Below, piece by piece: positions 49,306 to 63,200 of a stretch of 64,000 bases of DNA (positions within the stretch are counted from its first letter, which is position 1; every line of letters begins with the position of its first letter). Under the pieces are notes generated by a model. The model was not told where the DNA came from. It was given only the letters and a program-made list of their open reading frames with translations, and searched no databases. Source of the DNA: Fragum whitleyi (taxonomy: Eukaryota > Mollusca > Bivalvia > Cardiida > Cardiidae). The DNA lies in assembly GCA_948146395.1 (NCBI GenBank), contig OX411547.1:60762566-60826565 (forward strand), given 5' to 3'. A program made the translations under genes and the position numbers.

Positions 49306-49759
49306 TGTCAATATTGCGATGTTGTGAACATCATCCCCTTTAGTTGCACAATACTTATTTTTAAGCGGACCATCGGTTTTAAAGTAGCCAATGTTTTACT
49401 CCGTTATCTATATTTTCTTGCTAGAAGGATTAAATTTTCAGCACATAAAATGTCCTACTACAAATGAATATGACGTGAACAGAACGAAGCAAATCATTTA
49501 ACAGAAAAATACAAATACTATCTTTAAAGAGGGTATTTGGTTTGTATAAACTGCATTCTACTTTGGCACACTTTTTCGCAATTTGAAATTTTGAATAGTT
49601 TAAGAATAGTTTAAGGTTTTTGGCGTATTTGATATCTTTATACCATATTTGTTTTTACCTTTACTGGACTAAGTCTAGTGGGCTATTTTCGCGGCCAGTC
49701 GTCCATCATGTCTCCGTTCGTCCGCCTGTCCGTGAGTAGAATAATGAAAAAGAAATAGT

Positions 49760-50600
49760 GTCATGATAAAAAAATCCCCCACAGCATGATAAAAATCCCC
49801 TCAGCATGATGAAATATTTCCTTGTAGAATGATAAATGATTGTCCAGCATGCGTCTGTTCATCCGCCTGTCCGTGAGAAGAATGTTAAAATAGTATCATG
49901 ATAAAAATTTTCCCCGCAGCATGATAAAAAAATCCACACAACATATTGAAATATTTCCCTCCAGTATTATTGGAAATTAACCAATAGCAGAATAAAAAAA
50001 ATCCCTACAGCATGATAAATATTTTTTTCTCTGGAAACCATGATTAAAAAAATCAGTGTGGTAAAAAAAATCTCTGCAGCAGAATGAACAAATCCAGAGC
50101 ATGAATTTTTCCCCTTAGGTTTTGGAAATTTCCCCCGAACAGGACAAAAATGTTCATTAACCCTTTCCTGTTTAATCCCTACTTTTTACATGTCTGTGAT
50201 TTTATGATTGAGAAAACTTTGTGAAAAAAGAAGAAATTGCTTCTGACAAGCAATTTCTTCTTTTTCCACACTATTTTCTACCATACTGATTGTTTATTTT
50301 TCAAATTAAATCCACTTTAAATTTTCGTCTGCAAAATCTTTGAATTTGGACAGGTCAAAAAAATTTGTAAAACAGGAAAGGGTTAAAGCATGATAAAAAC
50401 AAAATAAATAAATAAAAAAATCCCGAAGCAAGGTAAAAAAATCGATGCAGTATGATAGAAAATTTTCCCCGCAGCATGATAAAGGAATTTTATTGCAGCA
50501 CGAATGAAGAATTTTCTTGCAGCACGATAAAAATGTTTCCTCTCAGCATGATGAAAGAATACACGCAGCATGATAAAACAAGAGAAATATTTGTCCTGAA
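49760..50600. repeat. Degenerate short tandem array, CAGCATGATAAAA unit
   Basis: CAGCATGATAAAAATCCCC-like units of roughly 20-28 bases repeat with many indels across 49,760-50,155 and 50,390-50,580. The two blocks were one array split by the TTAA element at 50,161-50,382. Similar units reappear at 52,745-52,835 and 53,945-54,120. Confidence 0.8.
50161..50382. mobile_element. PiggyBac-like MITE with TTAA duplication, copy 2
   Basis: A 222-bp element flanked by TTAA (50,157-50,160 and 50,383-50,386). Ends CCCTTTCCTGTTTAATCC and TTGTAAAACAGGAAAGGG. The central palindrome GAAGAAATTGCTTCTGACAA-GCAATTTCTTC is intact. It is nested inside the tandem array. Confidence 0.85.
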
Positions 50601-50629
50601 GCGCTCAACTGAGGAATATATTTGACAAA

Positions 50630-51378
50630 GTTAACAAAGAGTCAACAATACTTTTGAGATGCAGAATGTTCAATCAAAATTGCACACAAGGATTTTCATT
50701 TATTTTAACTCTTGATCTCATTTTTGACCCAATTTCGAACTTGACCTAGATTAAATAGAGACAAACATTCTGACTAATTTTCAAGACATTTTAGTGAAAA
50801 TCTAGCCTCCAGAGTGTACACAAGGTTTGTCTAAATCTTGGCCCCTTGACATAATTTTTACCCAACCTGAACCAATTTGAACTTGAACTAGATTTCATGA
50901 AGACAAACATTCTTACTGGGGTTCAAAACATTTGGGCCAAAATCGAGCATCTAGAGTCCACAGAATGTCTTTCTTAGAATTGACGCCTTGACCCAGTTTT
51001 TTTCCCGTCTTGACCCAATTTCGAATTTCACCTAGATTTAATGGACGCAACAAGTTTCAATAGCCAAAATATGGCCTCATGAGTGCACACACGGTTTTTC
51101 TCGGATTTGACATACTGATCCCATTTGATCCCACTTGACCCAATTTCAAAGTTGTCCTAAATTTATCGGGGCAACCATTCTGGACAAGTTTCAAGGCATT
51201 TGGGCCAAAAATATGTCCTCTAGAACGCCCAAAAGGAATTTCTAAAATTTAACCTTTTGACCCCATGTTTAACCTCTTTTTACCGCATTTAAAGTTGACC
51301 GGGTTGTGATGGTGACAAACATTCTGATCAAGTTGGAAGACAATTGAGCAAAAATGTTGCCTCTAGAATGCACACAAG

Positions 51379-51412
<34 letters not shown>

Positions 51413-52312
51413 AATTTGACTTCTTTAACCCCATCTTACCCCACTTGTCCCAATTTCGATCTTGACCGGGATTTGATGGAGTCGATTCTGGCCAAGTTTC
51501 AAGTCATTTTAGCAAAAAAGTGGTCTCTAGTGTGCACATAAGTGTTTTCTAACCCTTTACACCTTGGCCTCATATTGGACCCCACATGCTCTTATTTCAA
51601 AGTTCATCGAGATTTGATAGAGAAAAACATTTTGACCAAGTTTCAAGACATTTGAGCAAAAAATGTGGCCTCCACAGTGCACACAATGTTTTTTACTTAA
51701 ATTAGACCCCTTGACCGCATTTTGCACCCAACTTGATCCAATTAAAAACTTGGCCGAGATTTGATGGAGACTAACTTTTGAGCCAAAAAATGTGGCCCCT
51801 AGATAGCACACAAGGTTTTTCTGAAATATGACCCCTTCAGCCCATTTTTCCCAAAATTTTACCTAATTGTGAGCTTGCCCGCGATTTGAAGGAGACCTAC
51901 TTTCTGACTAAGTTTCAAGATATGGGGCAAAAAATTTGGACTATAGAGTGGGCAAAAGGTTTTACTAAATTTGACCTGTTGACCGTAATTTTGACCCCAC
52001 TTGACCCAATTTTGAACTTGCCACTAGAGTGCACACAAGGGGTTTGTTATTCTTGTTTTTTTTTTTTTTTTTTTTTACAAAATTTGACTCCTTAACCCCG
52101 TTTTTCCCCACTTGCGATTTCGATCTTGACCGAGATTAGATGGAGACAAGCATTCTGACCAAATTTCAAGACATTTGAGCCAAAAATGTGACCTCTAGAC
52201 TGCACACAAGGTTTTACCAAGATTTGACCCCTTACCCCATTTTTTACACCACTTGTCCCACTTTCGAACAACACCGAGATTTAACGGAGACAAACATTCT
52301 GACCATGTTTCG
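50630..52312. repeat. Satellite-like tandem array, about 150-bp unit, about 11 copies
   Basis: Repeated landmarks GACAAACATTCTGACCAAGT, TTTCAAGACATTTGAGC, CTAGAGTGCACACAAGG and GACCCAATTTCGAACTTGAC recur in fixed order at roughly 150-base spacing. Copies are diverged by substitutions and indels. Two poly-T expansions (about 51,378-51,408 and 52,050-52,076) sit at the same place in the unit, after CACACAAGG. The scattered ORFs are by-products. Confidence 0.85.
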
Positions 52313-52579
52313 GCCGCCGTTCAGGCGCAGTTGATAGCGCGTCTGACTGTCAATCTAGAGGTCCCGGGTTCGATCCCCGAAGGCGGCTCTCTTTCTTTCA
52401 AACTATTTGTCTCCCACCAATTGGTCGATAATCGTATATCTATGTGGGATAGTAGTTGGATGCTTGGAAAGGATGAAATGGTAGTACTGGTGTTATAAAT
52501 ACCAGAAACACATTGTTCGGTGCTCAAGCAGCCGCGATATAGCTGAAATAATGTTGAAAGCAGCATAAAATCCCATTCG
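52313..52579 (+). mobile_element. tRNA-derived SINE, copy 2
   Basis: tRNA-like head GCCGCCGTTCAGGCGCAGTT with B-box GGTTCGATCCC, then the body shared with 12,763-13,047 (TTGGTCGATAATCG, AAATACCAG, GATATAGCTGAAATAATGTTG, CATAAAATCCCATTC). The head is better preserved than in copy 1. It marks the boundary between the 150-bp satellite and the CAGCATGATAAAA array. Confidence 0.8.
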
Positions 52580-52839
52580 CAGCATAATATAACAAATGTC
52601 TCGTTTGCAAGCAGATTTTTTTTCCTCACAGCATTATAAAGGTTTCAAGGGTGAATCAAAAACTAGAAAGACTTTCTTTACAGAAATGTTGATTTTACAG
52701 ATTTCGAGAAGAAAATTACTCAGTTATTAGGTTGCGGCATTTTTCTATTTTATCATGGTAAACCAATATCCCCACAGCAAGAAAAAAACTTCCCCTGGAG
52801 TAAGATAAAAAAATTCTGCAGCATGATAAAAACAAGAGG

Positions 52840-53940
52840 CCAAAGAGGGCCTATGTCGCTCCACTGGCTTTAAAATCTTTAGACTTTCATTAGATAAAGC
52901 TTACTTTAAATGAATACATTAACACTCGGAAAATCTTCTAATACCTAATTTATAATGATAAACTGGTTCTGGTCCATATTGCACCAAAATACTCAATCAC
53001 AATGAACCTGCAACCCTATACCCATCTTATTAAAACATATGGTTCAGAAGGAGATGTGGTTCAAAGATTTAGAGCTCAGAAAAAGCCACGCCTGCCACGC
53101 CCATATTTATGGACCAATCAAAATTTCCTGAACAATTTAAGTAAATAGTTACCCAAGAAACAATCTGTTAAAGTTTCATTGAAATTGGCTGAGTGGTTCC
53201 GGAGGAGATATCGTTCCAAGATTTTGGCCTCAAAATAAGCCCCGCTCTGCCACGCCCAAATTTATGGGCCTATCAAAATTTAGCAAATACTTTTTGAAAA
53301 GAGACACTCAACGAACATTCTAGTAGAGTTTCATTAAAATCAGCCTAGTGGTTCAGGACAAAATGTCATTCGAAAATTTCGGGCTCAAAATAGGCCCTGC
53401 CCTGCCCTTCCATGCCCATATTTATGTACCAATCAAAATTTAGCTAACAATTTAAGTAAAGGGTCACCCAATGAACATTCTGTTAAAGTTTCATTGAAAT
53501 CGACCCAGTGGTTCAGGAGTAGATGTCGTTCAAATATTTCGGGCTCAAAATAAGCCCCGCCATGCCACGCCAATATTTATGGGCCAATAAAAAATTCCTG
53601 AACAATTTAAGTAAAGGGTCAGCCAAGGAACATCTATGCCAAGTTTCATTGAAATCGACCCAATGGTTTGGGAGGAGAAGATTTTTAAAGTTTTCAAAGT
53701 TAAAAAATGCATCGCCCTTCCACGCCCATATTTGGGGGCCAATCAAAATTCTTTGAACAATTTAAGAAGAGGGCCACGCAAGGATCATTTCTACCAATTT
53801 TCATCAAAATCCGCCCATTGGTTTGGGAGGAGAAGATTTCTAAAGAAAAGTTTACGCACAGACGGACGCACGCACGCGCGGACGCACGACGGACACTCCG
53901 CCATGACAATAGCTCGCTGGCCTTCGTCCAGTGGAGCTTT
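52840..53940. repeat. Tandem array of about 160-bp units with inverted ends
   Basis: Landmarks TGGTTCAGGAG, TTTCGGGCTCAAAATAAGCC, CCACGCCCATATTTATGGG and AAAGTTTCATTGAAATCG repeat about five times at roughly 160-base spacing. The block starts with TCGCTCCACTGGCTTTAAA and ends with TCCAGTGGAGCTTTAAA, which are inverted, and just before its end has a purine/CG-rich stretch (ACGGACGCACGCACGCGCGG). It sits inside CAGCATGATAAAA-type DNA, so it probably arrived as a mobile unit. Confidence 0.75.
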
Positions 53941-54124
53941 AAACCTGTATGATAAAAAATCCCCGAAGCATGATGAACAAATTTCCCCGCAGCATTTTTT
54001 TTTCTGTCGGTATGATATAAAAAATCTACGCAGAAGAAATTTACCTTTAGAATGGAAAAATTCCCGCAGTATGATGAAATATTTCTCTGCAGAATAATAA
54101 TACAAAAAGTTTTCGAGAAGCAAG

Positions 54125-54655
54125 TGTTGTGTATAAATATATAATCATGTTTTTTCCCGTGTTTATTCTTAGAATAAGTCTGGGAAATTTCCGATCCCTT
54201 GACTATTAGGTAAACATGTATGTAGACTATTTTAGATCTTTCTAGAAAGGACCTTAAGAAAATGATTCAAACTCTAGAATCTTCTAATGTTCTATGCTAT
54301 TCTAGATTGTTCTATGGTACCATATAAAGGGATTCCTACAGCATTCTTGGTTCACTTTGTTAAGACTAATAGTTTCATTTAGTAGTACTGTGTTAAACTA
54401 AAAGGGGATATCTCGTTATCTTAAAAGTGTGATTAAAAGTGTGTTTAATTTTAAATTCGGATATAATTGGACTCATTATTTGTGGACCAGGAACTTAAAT
54501 CAATTTGATCTGAAAATTAAAACTTTAGGATTGAACATTCAAGGCATTGCAATTTGTTTTTTGTATAAATTTTATATTGTCAATAATTCTGTTATTTTTG
54601 TCAATAAATATTGTTAATTGTAAAGTTTTTTGCTGGCTTCTTTGTTCTTGTTCAG
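54125..54655 (+). mobile_element. 5' LTR of a Ty3/Gypsy-like retrotransposon
   Basis: Begins near TGTTGTGTATAAATATATAA and ends near TTGTTCTTGTTCA. Internal signals: TATA-like CATATAAAGG at about 54,318, polyA signal AATAAA at about 54,604, and a GT-rich tract after it. The primer site follows directly. No 3' LTR is present in the window, so the boundaries are approximate. Confidence 0.65.
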
Positions 54656-54659
54656 AGTT

Positions 54660-54677
54660 TGGGGGCTCGTCCTGGAT
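54660..54677 (+). promoter_or_regulatory. tRNA-Pro-type primer binding site
   Basis: TGGGGGCTCGTCCTGGAT differs at one base from the 18-base proline-tRNA primer site used by several vertebrate retroviruses. It lies a few bases after the putative LTR end. Confidence 0.7.
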
Positions 54678-54860
54678 ACGAACATCAGACAACCAAAAAA
54701 GCAAAACAAAACAAATCAAACATTTTTTTTATTTAAATCTGCTGTTCAAAATTTTTATAGAAAGTAATTTTATATTTCAATTTTAAAAAATTCACAGTGT
54801 ACTTTCACTATTATTTATCCAAATCTAACATTCTTATTTGAACCCAGCAACAAGCTTCCA

Positions 54861-57250
<2,390 letters not shown>

Positions 57251-60200
57251 CCACCTGAACCTGCAACGCTCAAAGGTTTGGGTCAATCAGGGTAGAAAAA
57301 CAGCATACCAAGTTGCCAAAAAGTGAAGAAATTGGGCTTGTTTTGGTCTTTTTTAAAGCAAACCGCATACCTTTCTGCTGTACGGCCTGACCTGAGCTCG
57401 CGCGGGTGACCAGGGGACCACCCGAATCTGCAACATTCCCAAATTTGGGTCGATCGGTCATGCCAAAGGGGTAGATCACTGCCTGCCAAGTTGCCAAACA
57501 GTGAAGGCCTTTGGGCTTGTTCTTGTTTTTTCAACAGTGAACAGCATACCCTTCTGCTGTGCGGTCTGATCTGGGCTCGTACGAGTGACCACGGGACCAC
57601 CTGAACCTGCAACGCACCAAGTTTTTGGTCAATCAGTCAAGGTCAAGGTCGACCCTCTTGGCCAGGTATGCCAATTTGAGTGGCATAGAGCATCGGCTTT
57701 AGGTGTGTGGCCTGACCTGGGCTCCAGGGTGACCAGGGGACCATCTGAACCTGCAACCTGAGGTTCGGGTCGATGGGTCAAGGCAAAGGGGTAGAAAACT
57801 GCCTAACTAGTTGCCAACAGTGAAGGCCTATGGGTTTGTTAGAGTTTTAACTGCATACCCTTGGGCTGAGTGGTCTGACCTTGACTTGCATGAGTGACCA
57901 GGGGACCACCCAAACCTGCAACATTCCCAGTTTTAGGTCGATCGGTCGAGCCAAATCGGTAGAAAACTGCCTACCAAGTTGCCAACAGTGAAGGCCTTTG
58001 GGCTTGTTTTTGGCTCGTGCGAGTGACCGGGGACCACCCTTACCTGCATCATTCCTAATTTTGGGTCGATCGGTCAAGCCAAAGGGGTAGAAAACTGCCC
58101 TTAAGTTGCCAGCAGTGAAGGCCTTTGGGCTTGTTTTTGGTTTTTTCAACAGTGAACTGCATACCCTTCTGCTGTGTGGTCTGACCTGGGCTTGCGCGAG
58201 TGACCACAGGATCACCTGAACCTGCAAGGCTCCGAGTTTCGGGTTGATCAGTCAAACACAATGTCGTCCCTTTTGGCCAGGTATGCCAATATGAGCGGCA
58301 TTAAGCATTGCCTTCAGGTGTGCGGTCTGATCTGAGCTCGCACAAGAGACCAGGAGACCACACCAACCTGCAATGCCCAGAGTTCTTGGTCAATAGGTCA
58401 AGCCAAATGGGTATAAAAACAGTGTACCAAGTCGCAAAAAAGTGAAGAAATTTGGCTTGTTTTGGTCTCTTCAAAAACACCCCATACATTCCTGCTGTGC
58501 GATCTGACCTGGACTGGCGCGAGTGACCAGGGGACCATCTAAACCTGCAACGCTCAGAGATTTGGGTCACTGGGTCAAGGCAAAGGGGTAGAAAACTGCC
58601 TACCAAGTTGCCAACAGTAAAGGCCTTTGGGTTTGTTAGGGTTTTTCAACAATAAACCGCATACCCATGGAGACAAGGGGACCACCCCAACCTGCAATGC
58701 AAGATTTAAGGGTCAATAGGTCAAGCCAAAGGGGTAGAAAAACAGCGTACCAAGTTGCCAAAACGTGAAGAAATTGGGCTTGTTTTGGTCTTTTCAAAAG
58801 GGGATGAAATACCTTTCTGCTGTGCAGCCTGACCTTGGCTCGTGCAAGTGACCAGGGGACCACCTGAACCTGCAACATTCCAAGTTTCGGGTCCATCGGT
58901 CAAGCCCAAGGGGTAGAAAACCGCCTACCAAGTTGCCAATAGTGAAGGCCTTTGGACTTGTTTTTGGTTTTTAAATTGTGAACGGCATACCCTTCTGCTG
59001 TGCGGTCTGACCTGGGCTCGCTCGAGTGACGCTCCGAGTTTGGAACACCGGACATTGCAGGTTAGGGTGGTCCCCTTGTCTCTCATGCGAGCCCAGATCA
59101 GACTGCACGGCCAAAGCCAATGCTCTATGCCGCTCAAATTGGCATACTTTGCCAAATGGGTCGACCTTGACCTTGACTGATCGACCGAAAACTCGGAGCG
59201 TTGCAGGTTCAGGTGGTCCCATGGTCACTCGCGCGAGCCCAGTTCAGACCGCACAGCAGAAGGGTATGCCGTTCACAGTTGAAAAACCAAAAACCAACCC
59301 AAAGGCCTTCACTGTTGGCAACTTTGTAAGCATTTTTCTACCCCTTTGGCTTGACTGATCGACCCAAAACTGGGAAAGTTGCAGGTTTAGGTGGTCCCCT
59401 GGTTACCGCGCGAGCCCAGGTCAGCCCACTCAGCCCAAGGGTATGCGGTTCAGTGATGAAAAACCCTAACAAACCCAAAGGAATTCACTGTTGGCAACTT
59501 GGTAGGCAGTTTTCTAGGGCTTGTTTTGGTCTTTTCAACTGTGAACAGCATACCCATCTGCTGTGCGGTTTGACCTGGGCTTGCGCGAGTGACGCTCTGA
59601 GTTTGGAACTCTGGGCATTGCAGGTTAGGGTGGTCCCCTTGTCTCTCGTGCGAGCCCAGATCAGACCGCACAGCCGAAGCCAATGTTCTATGCCACTCAA
59701 ATTGGCATACCTTGCCAAATGGGTCAACCTTGACCTTGACTGACCGACCCAAAACTCGGAGCGTTGCAGGTTCAGGTGGTCCTATGGTTGCTCGCATGAG
59801 CCCAGGTCAGACCGCTCAGCAGAAGGGTATGCCGTTCACTTTTGAAAAACCAAAAACAAGCCCAAAGGCCTTCTCTGTTGGCAACTTTGTAAGCAATTTT
59901 CTACCCTTTTGGCTTGACTGATCGACCCCAAACTGGGAATGATGTAGGTTCTGGAAGTCCCCTGGTTACCGCGCGAGCCCAGGTCAGCCCACTTAGCCCA
60001 AGGGTATGCGGTTCACTGTTGAAAAACCCTAACAAACCCAAAGGAATTCACTGTTGGCAACTTGGTAGGCAGTTTTCTACCCCTTTGCCTTGACCCGTCA
60101 ACCCAAAACTCAGAGCGTTGCAGGTTCAGATGGTCCCCTGGTCACCTGCGCAAGCCCAGATCAGGCAGCACAGCAGAAGGGTATGAGGTTCGGGTTTGAA

Positions 60201-63200
60201 AAGACCAAAACAAGCCCAATTTCTTCACTTTTTGGCGACCTGGTACGCAGTATTTCTTCCCCTTTGGCTCGACCCTTGACCCTGAACTCTGAGCATTGCC
60301 TTTTGGGGTGGTCCCCTGTTCTCTCGCCTAAGCCCAAATCAGACTGCACGGCTGAATCCAATGCTCTATGCGGCAAAAATTTTTTGGCATACCTGGCCCA
60401 ATGGGTCGACCTTGACTTGACTGATCGACCTGAAACTAGGAGCGTTGCAGGTTCAGGTGGTCCCGTGGTCACAAGGCATGCCCTTGGGCTAAGTGGGCTG
60501 AATTGGGCTTGTGCAAGTGACCACAGGACCACCTGAGCCTGCTACACTCTGAGTTTCAGGTCCATCAGTCAAGGTCAACATCAACGTTTTTGGCCAGGTA
60601 TGCCAGTTTGAGCGGCATAGAGCAATGGATTTGGGTGTGTGGTCTGATCTGGGCACGTGCGAGAGACCAGGGGACCACCCCAACCCTCAATGCAAGATTT
60701 CAGGGTCGATAGGTCAAGCCAAAGGGGTAGAAAAACAGCGTACCAAGTCGCCAAAACGTGAAGAAATTGGGCTTGTTTTGGTCTATTCAAAAGGGGACCA
60801 AATACCTTTCTGCTGTGCGGCCTGACCTTGGCTCGCGTCAGTGACCAGGAGACCACCCAAACCTGCAAAATTCAAAGTTTCTGGTAGATCGGTCAAGCCC
60901 ATGGGGTAGAAAACCGCCTACCAAGTTGCCAACAGTGAAGGCCTTAGGGCTTGTTTTAGTCTTTTCAACAGTGAACTGCATACCCTTGGGCTTAGAGGGC
61001 TGAATTGGGCTCGTGCGTGTGACCACAGGATCACCTGAACCTGCAACACTCCCAGTTTCTGGTCGATCAGTCAAGGTCGACCCTTTTGGCAAGGTTTGCC
61101 AATTTGTGTTGGATAGAGCATTGGCTTCAGGTGTGCGGTCTGATCTGGGCTGGCGCAAGAGACCAGGAGACCACCTTAATCTGCAATGTCCAGAGTTCTG
61201 GGTTGATAGGTCAAGCCAAAGGAGTAGAAAAACAGCGTACCAAGTCGCCAAAAAGTGAAAAATAGGGCTTGTTTTGGTCTTTTGAAAAGCAAACTGCATA
61301 CCTTTCTGCTGTGCGTCCTGACCTGGGCTTACGCGGGGGACCAGGGGACCATCTGAACCCGCAGCGCTCTGAGGGTTTGGTGGATGGATCAAGGCAAAGG
61401 GGTAGAAAACTGCCTACCAAGTTGCCAACAGTGAATTCCTTTGGGATTGTTTTTGTTTTTTTACCAGTGAATGGCATACCCTTGGGCTAAGTGGGCTGAC
61501 CTGGGTTGCGCGGTAACCAGGGGACTTCCAGAACCTACATCATTCCCAGTTTGGGGTCGATCAGTCAAGCCAAAGGGGTAGAAAATTGCTTACAAAGTTG
61601 CCAACAGAGAAGGCCTTTGGGCTTGTTTTTGGTTTTTCAAAAGTGAACGGCATACCCTTCTGCTGAGCGTCTGACCTGGGTTCATGCGAGCAACCATAGG
61701 ACCACCTGAACCTGCAACGCTCTGAGTTTTGGGTCGGTCAGTCAAGGTCAAGGTTGACCCATTTGGCCAGGAAAGCCAATAAGAGCCGCATAGAGCATTG
61801 GCTTCAGGTGTGCGGTCTGATCTGGGCTCAGGCCAGAGACCAGGGGACCTCCCCAACCTGCAATGCAAAGAGTTCTGGGTCGAAAGGTCATGCCAAAGGG
61901 GAAGAAAGACAGCTTACAAAGTCGCCAAAAAGTGAGAAATAGGGCTTGTTTTGGTCTTTTAAAAAGCAAACTGCCTACCTTTCTGCTGTGCGGCCTGACC
62001 TAACCTCGAGGGGGTGACCAGAGGACCATCTGAACCTGCAACGCTCCCAGGTTCAGGTCGATAGGTCAAGGCAAAGGGGTAGAAAACTGCCTACCAAGTC
62101 ACAAACAGTGAAGGCCCATGGGTTTGTTAGGGTTTTTCAACAGTGAACCGCATACCCTTGGGCTGAGCAGGCTGACCTGGGCTTGCGCGAGAGACCAGGT
62201 TACAAGCCCCAACTGCAATGCCAAGAGTTCCGGGTCAATAGATCGAGCCTAAGAGGTAGAAAAACTGAGTACCAAGTCACCAAAAAGTGCAGAAATTGGA
62301 CTTGTTTTGGTCTTTACAAACGCGAACTGCATACCCTTCTGCTGTGCTGCCTGACCCAAGCTCACGCGAGTGACCAGGGGACCATCTGAACCTGCAATGC
62401 TCTGAAATTCGGGTCGACGGGTCAAGGCAAAGTGGTAGAAAACTGCCTACCAAGTTGCCAACAGTGAAGGCCTTTGGGTTTGTTGGGGTTTTTCAGCAGT
62501 GAACCGCATACCCTTGGGCTGAGCGGGCTGACCTGGACTCGCGCGAGAGACAAGGGGACCACCCAAACCTGCAATGCCTAGAGTTCCGGGTTGATAGGTA
62601 GAGCCTAAGGGGTAGAAAAACTGCGTACCAAGTTGCCAAAAAGTGAAGAAATTGGGCTTGTTTTGGTCTTTTCAAACAAGAACCGCATACCCTTCTGCTG
62701 TGCTGCCTGACCTGGGCTCGCGCGAGTGACCAGGGGACCATCTGAACCTGTAACGCTCAGAGTTTCGGGTTGACGGGTCAAGGCAAAGGGGGTAGAACTG
62801 CCTACCAAGTTGCAAACAGTGAAGGCCTTTGAATTTGTTCGGGTTTTTCAGCAGTGAACCGCGGAACCTTGGGCTGAGCAGGCTGACCTGGGCTCGTGGT
62901 AGTGACCAGGGGACCACCTGAACCTGCAACATTCCGAGTTTTGGGTCGATCGGTCAAGCCCAAGGAGTAGAAAACCGCCTACCAAGTTACCAACAGTGAA
63001 GTCCTTGGGGCTTGTTTTGGTCTTTTCAACAGTGAACCGCATACCCTTCCGCTGTGCGGTCTGACCTGGGCTCGGGCGAGTGACCAGGGGACCACCTGAA
63101 CCTGCAAGGCTCTGAGATTTGGGTCGATCAGTCAAGGTCAAGGTGGACCCATTTGGCCAGGTATGCCAATTTAAGCGGCATGGAGCATTGGCTTTGTCCA

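Noticed and set aside
52313..52387. Possible tRNA gene (GTC anticodon position)
   Set aside because: A and B boxes are good, but the anticodon stem and the seventh acceptor pair do not pair properly, and the sequence runs directly into a SINE body shared with 12,763-13,047.
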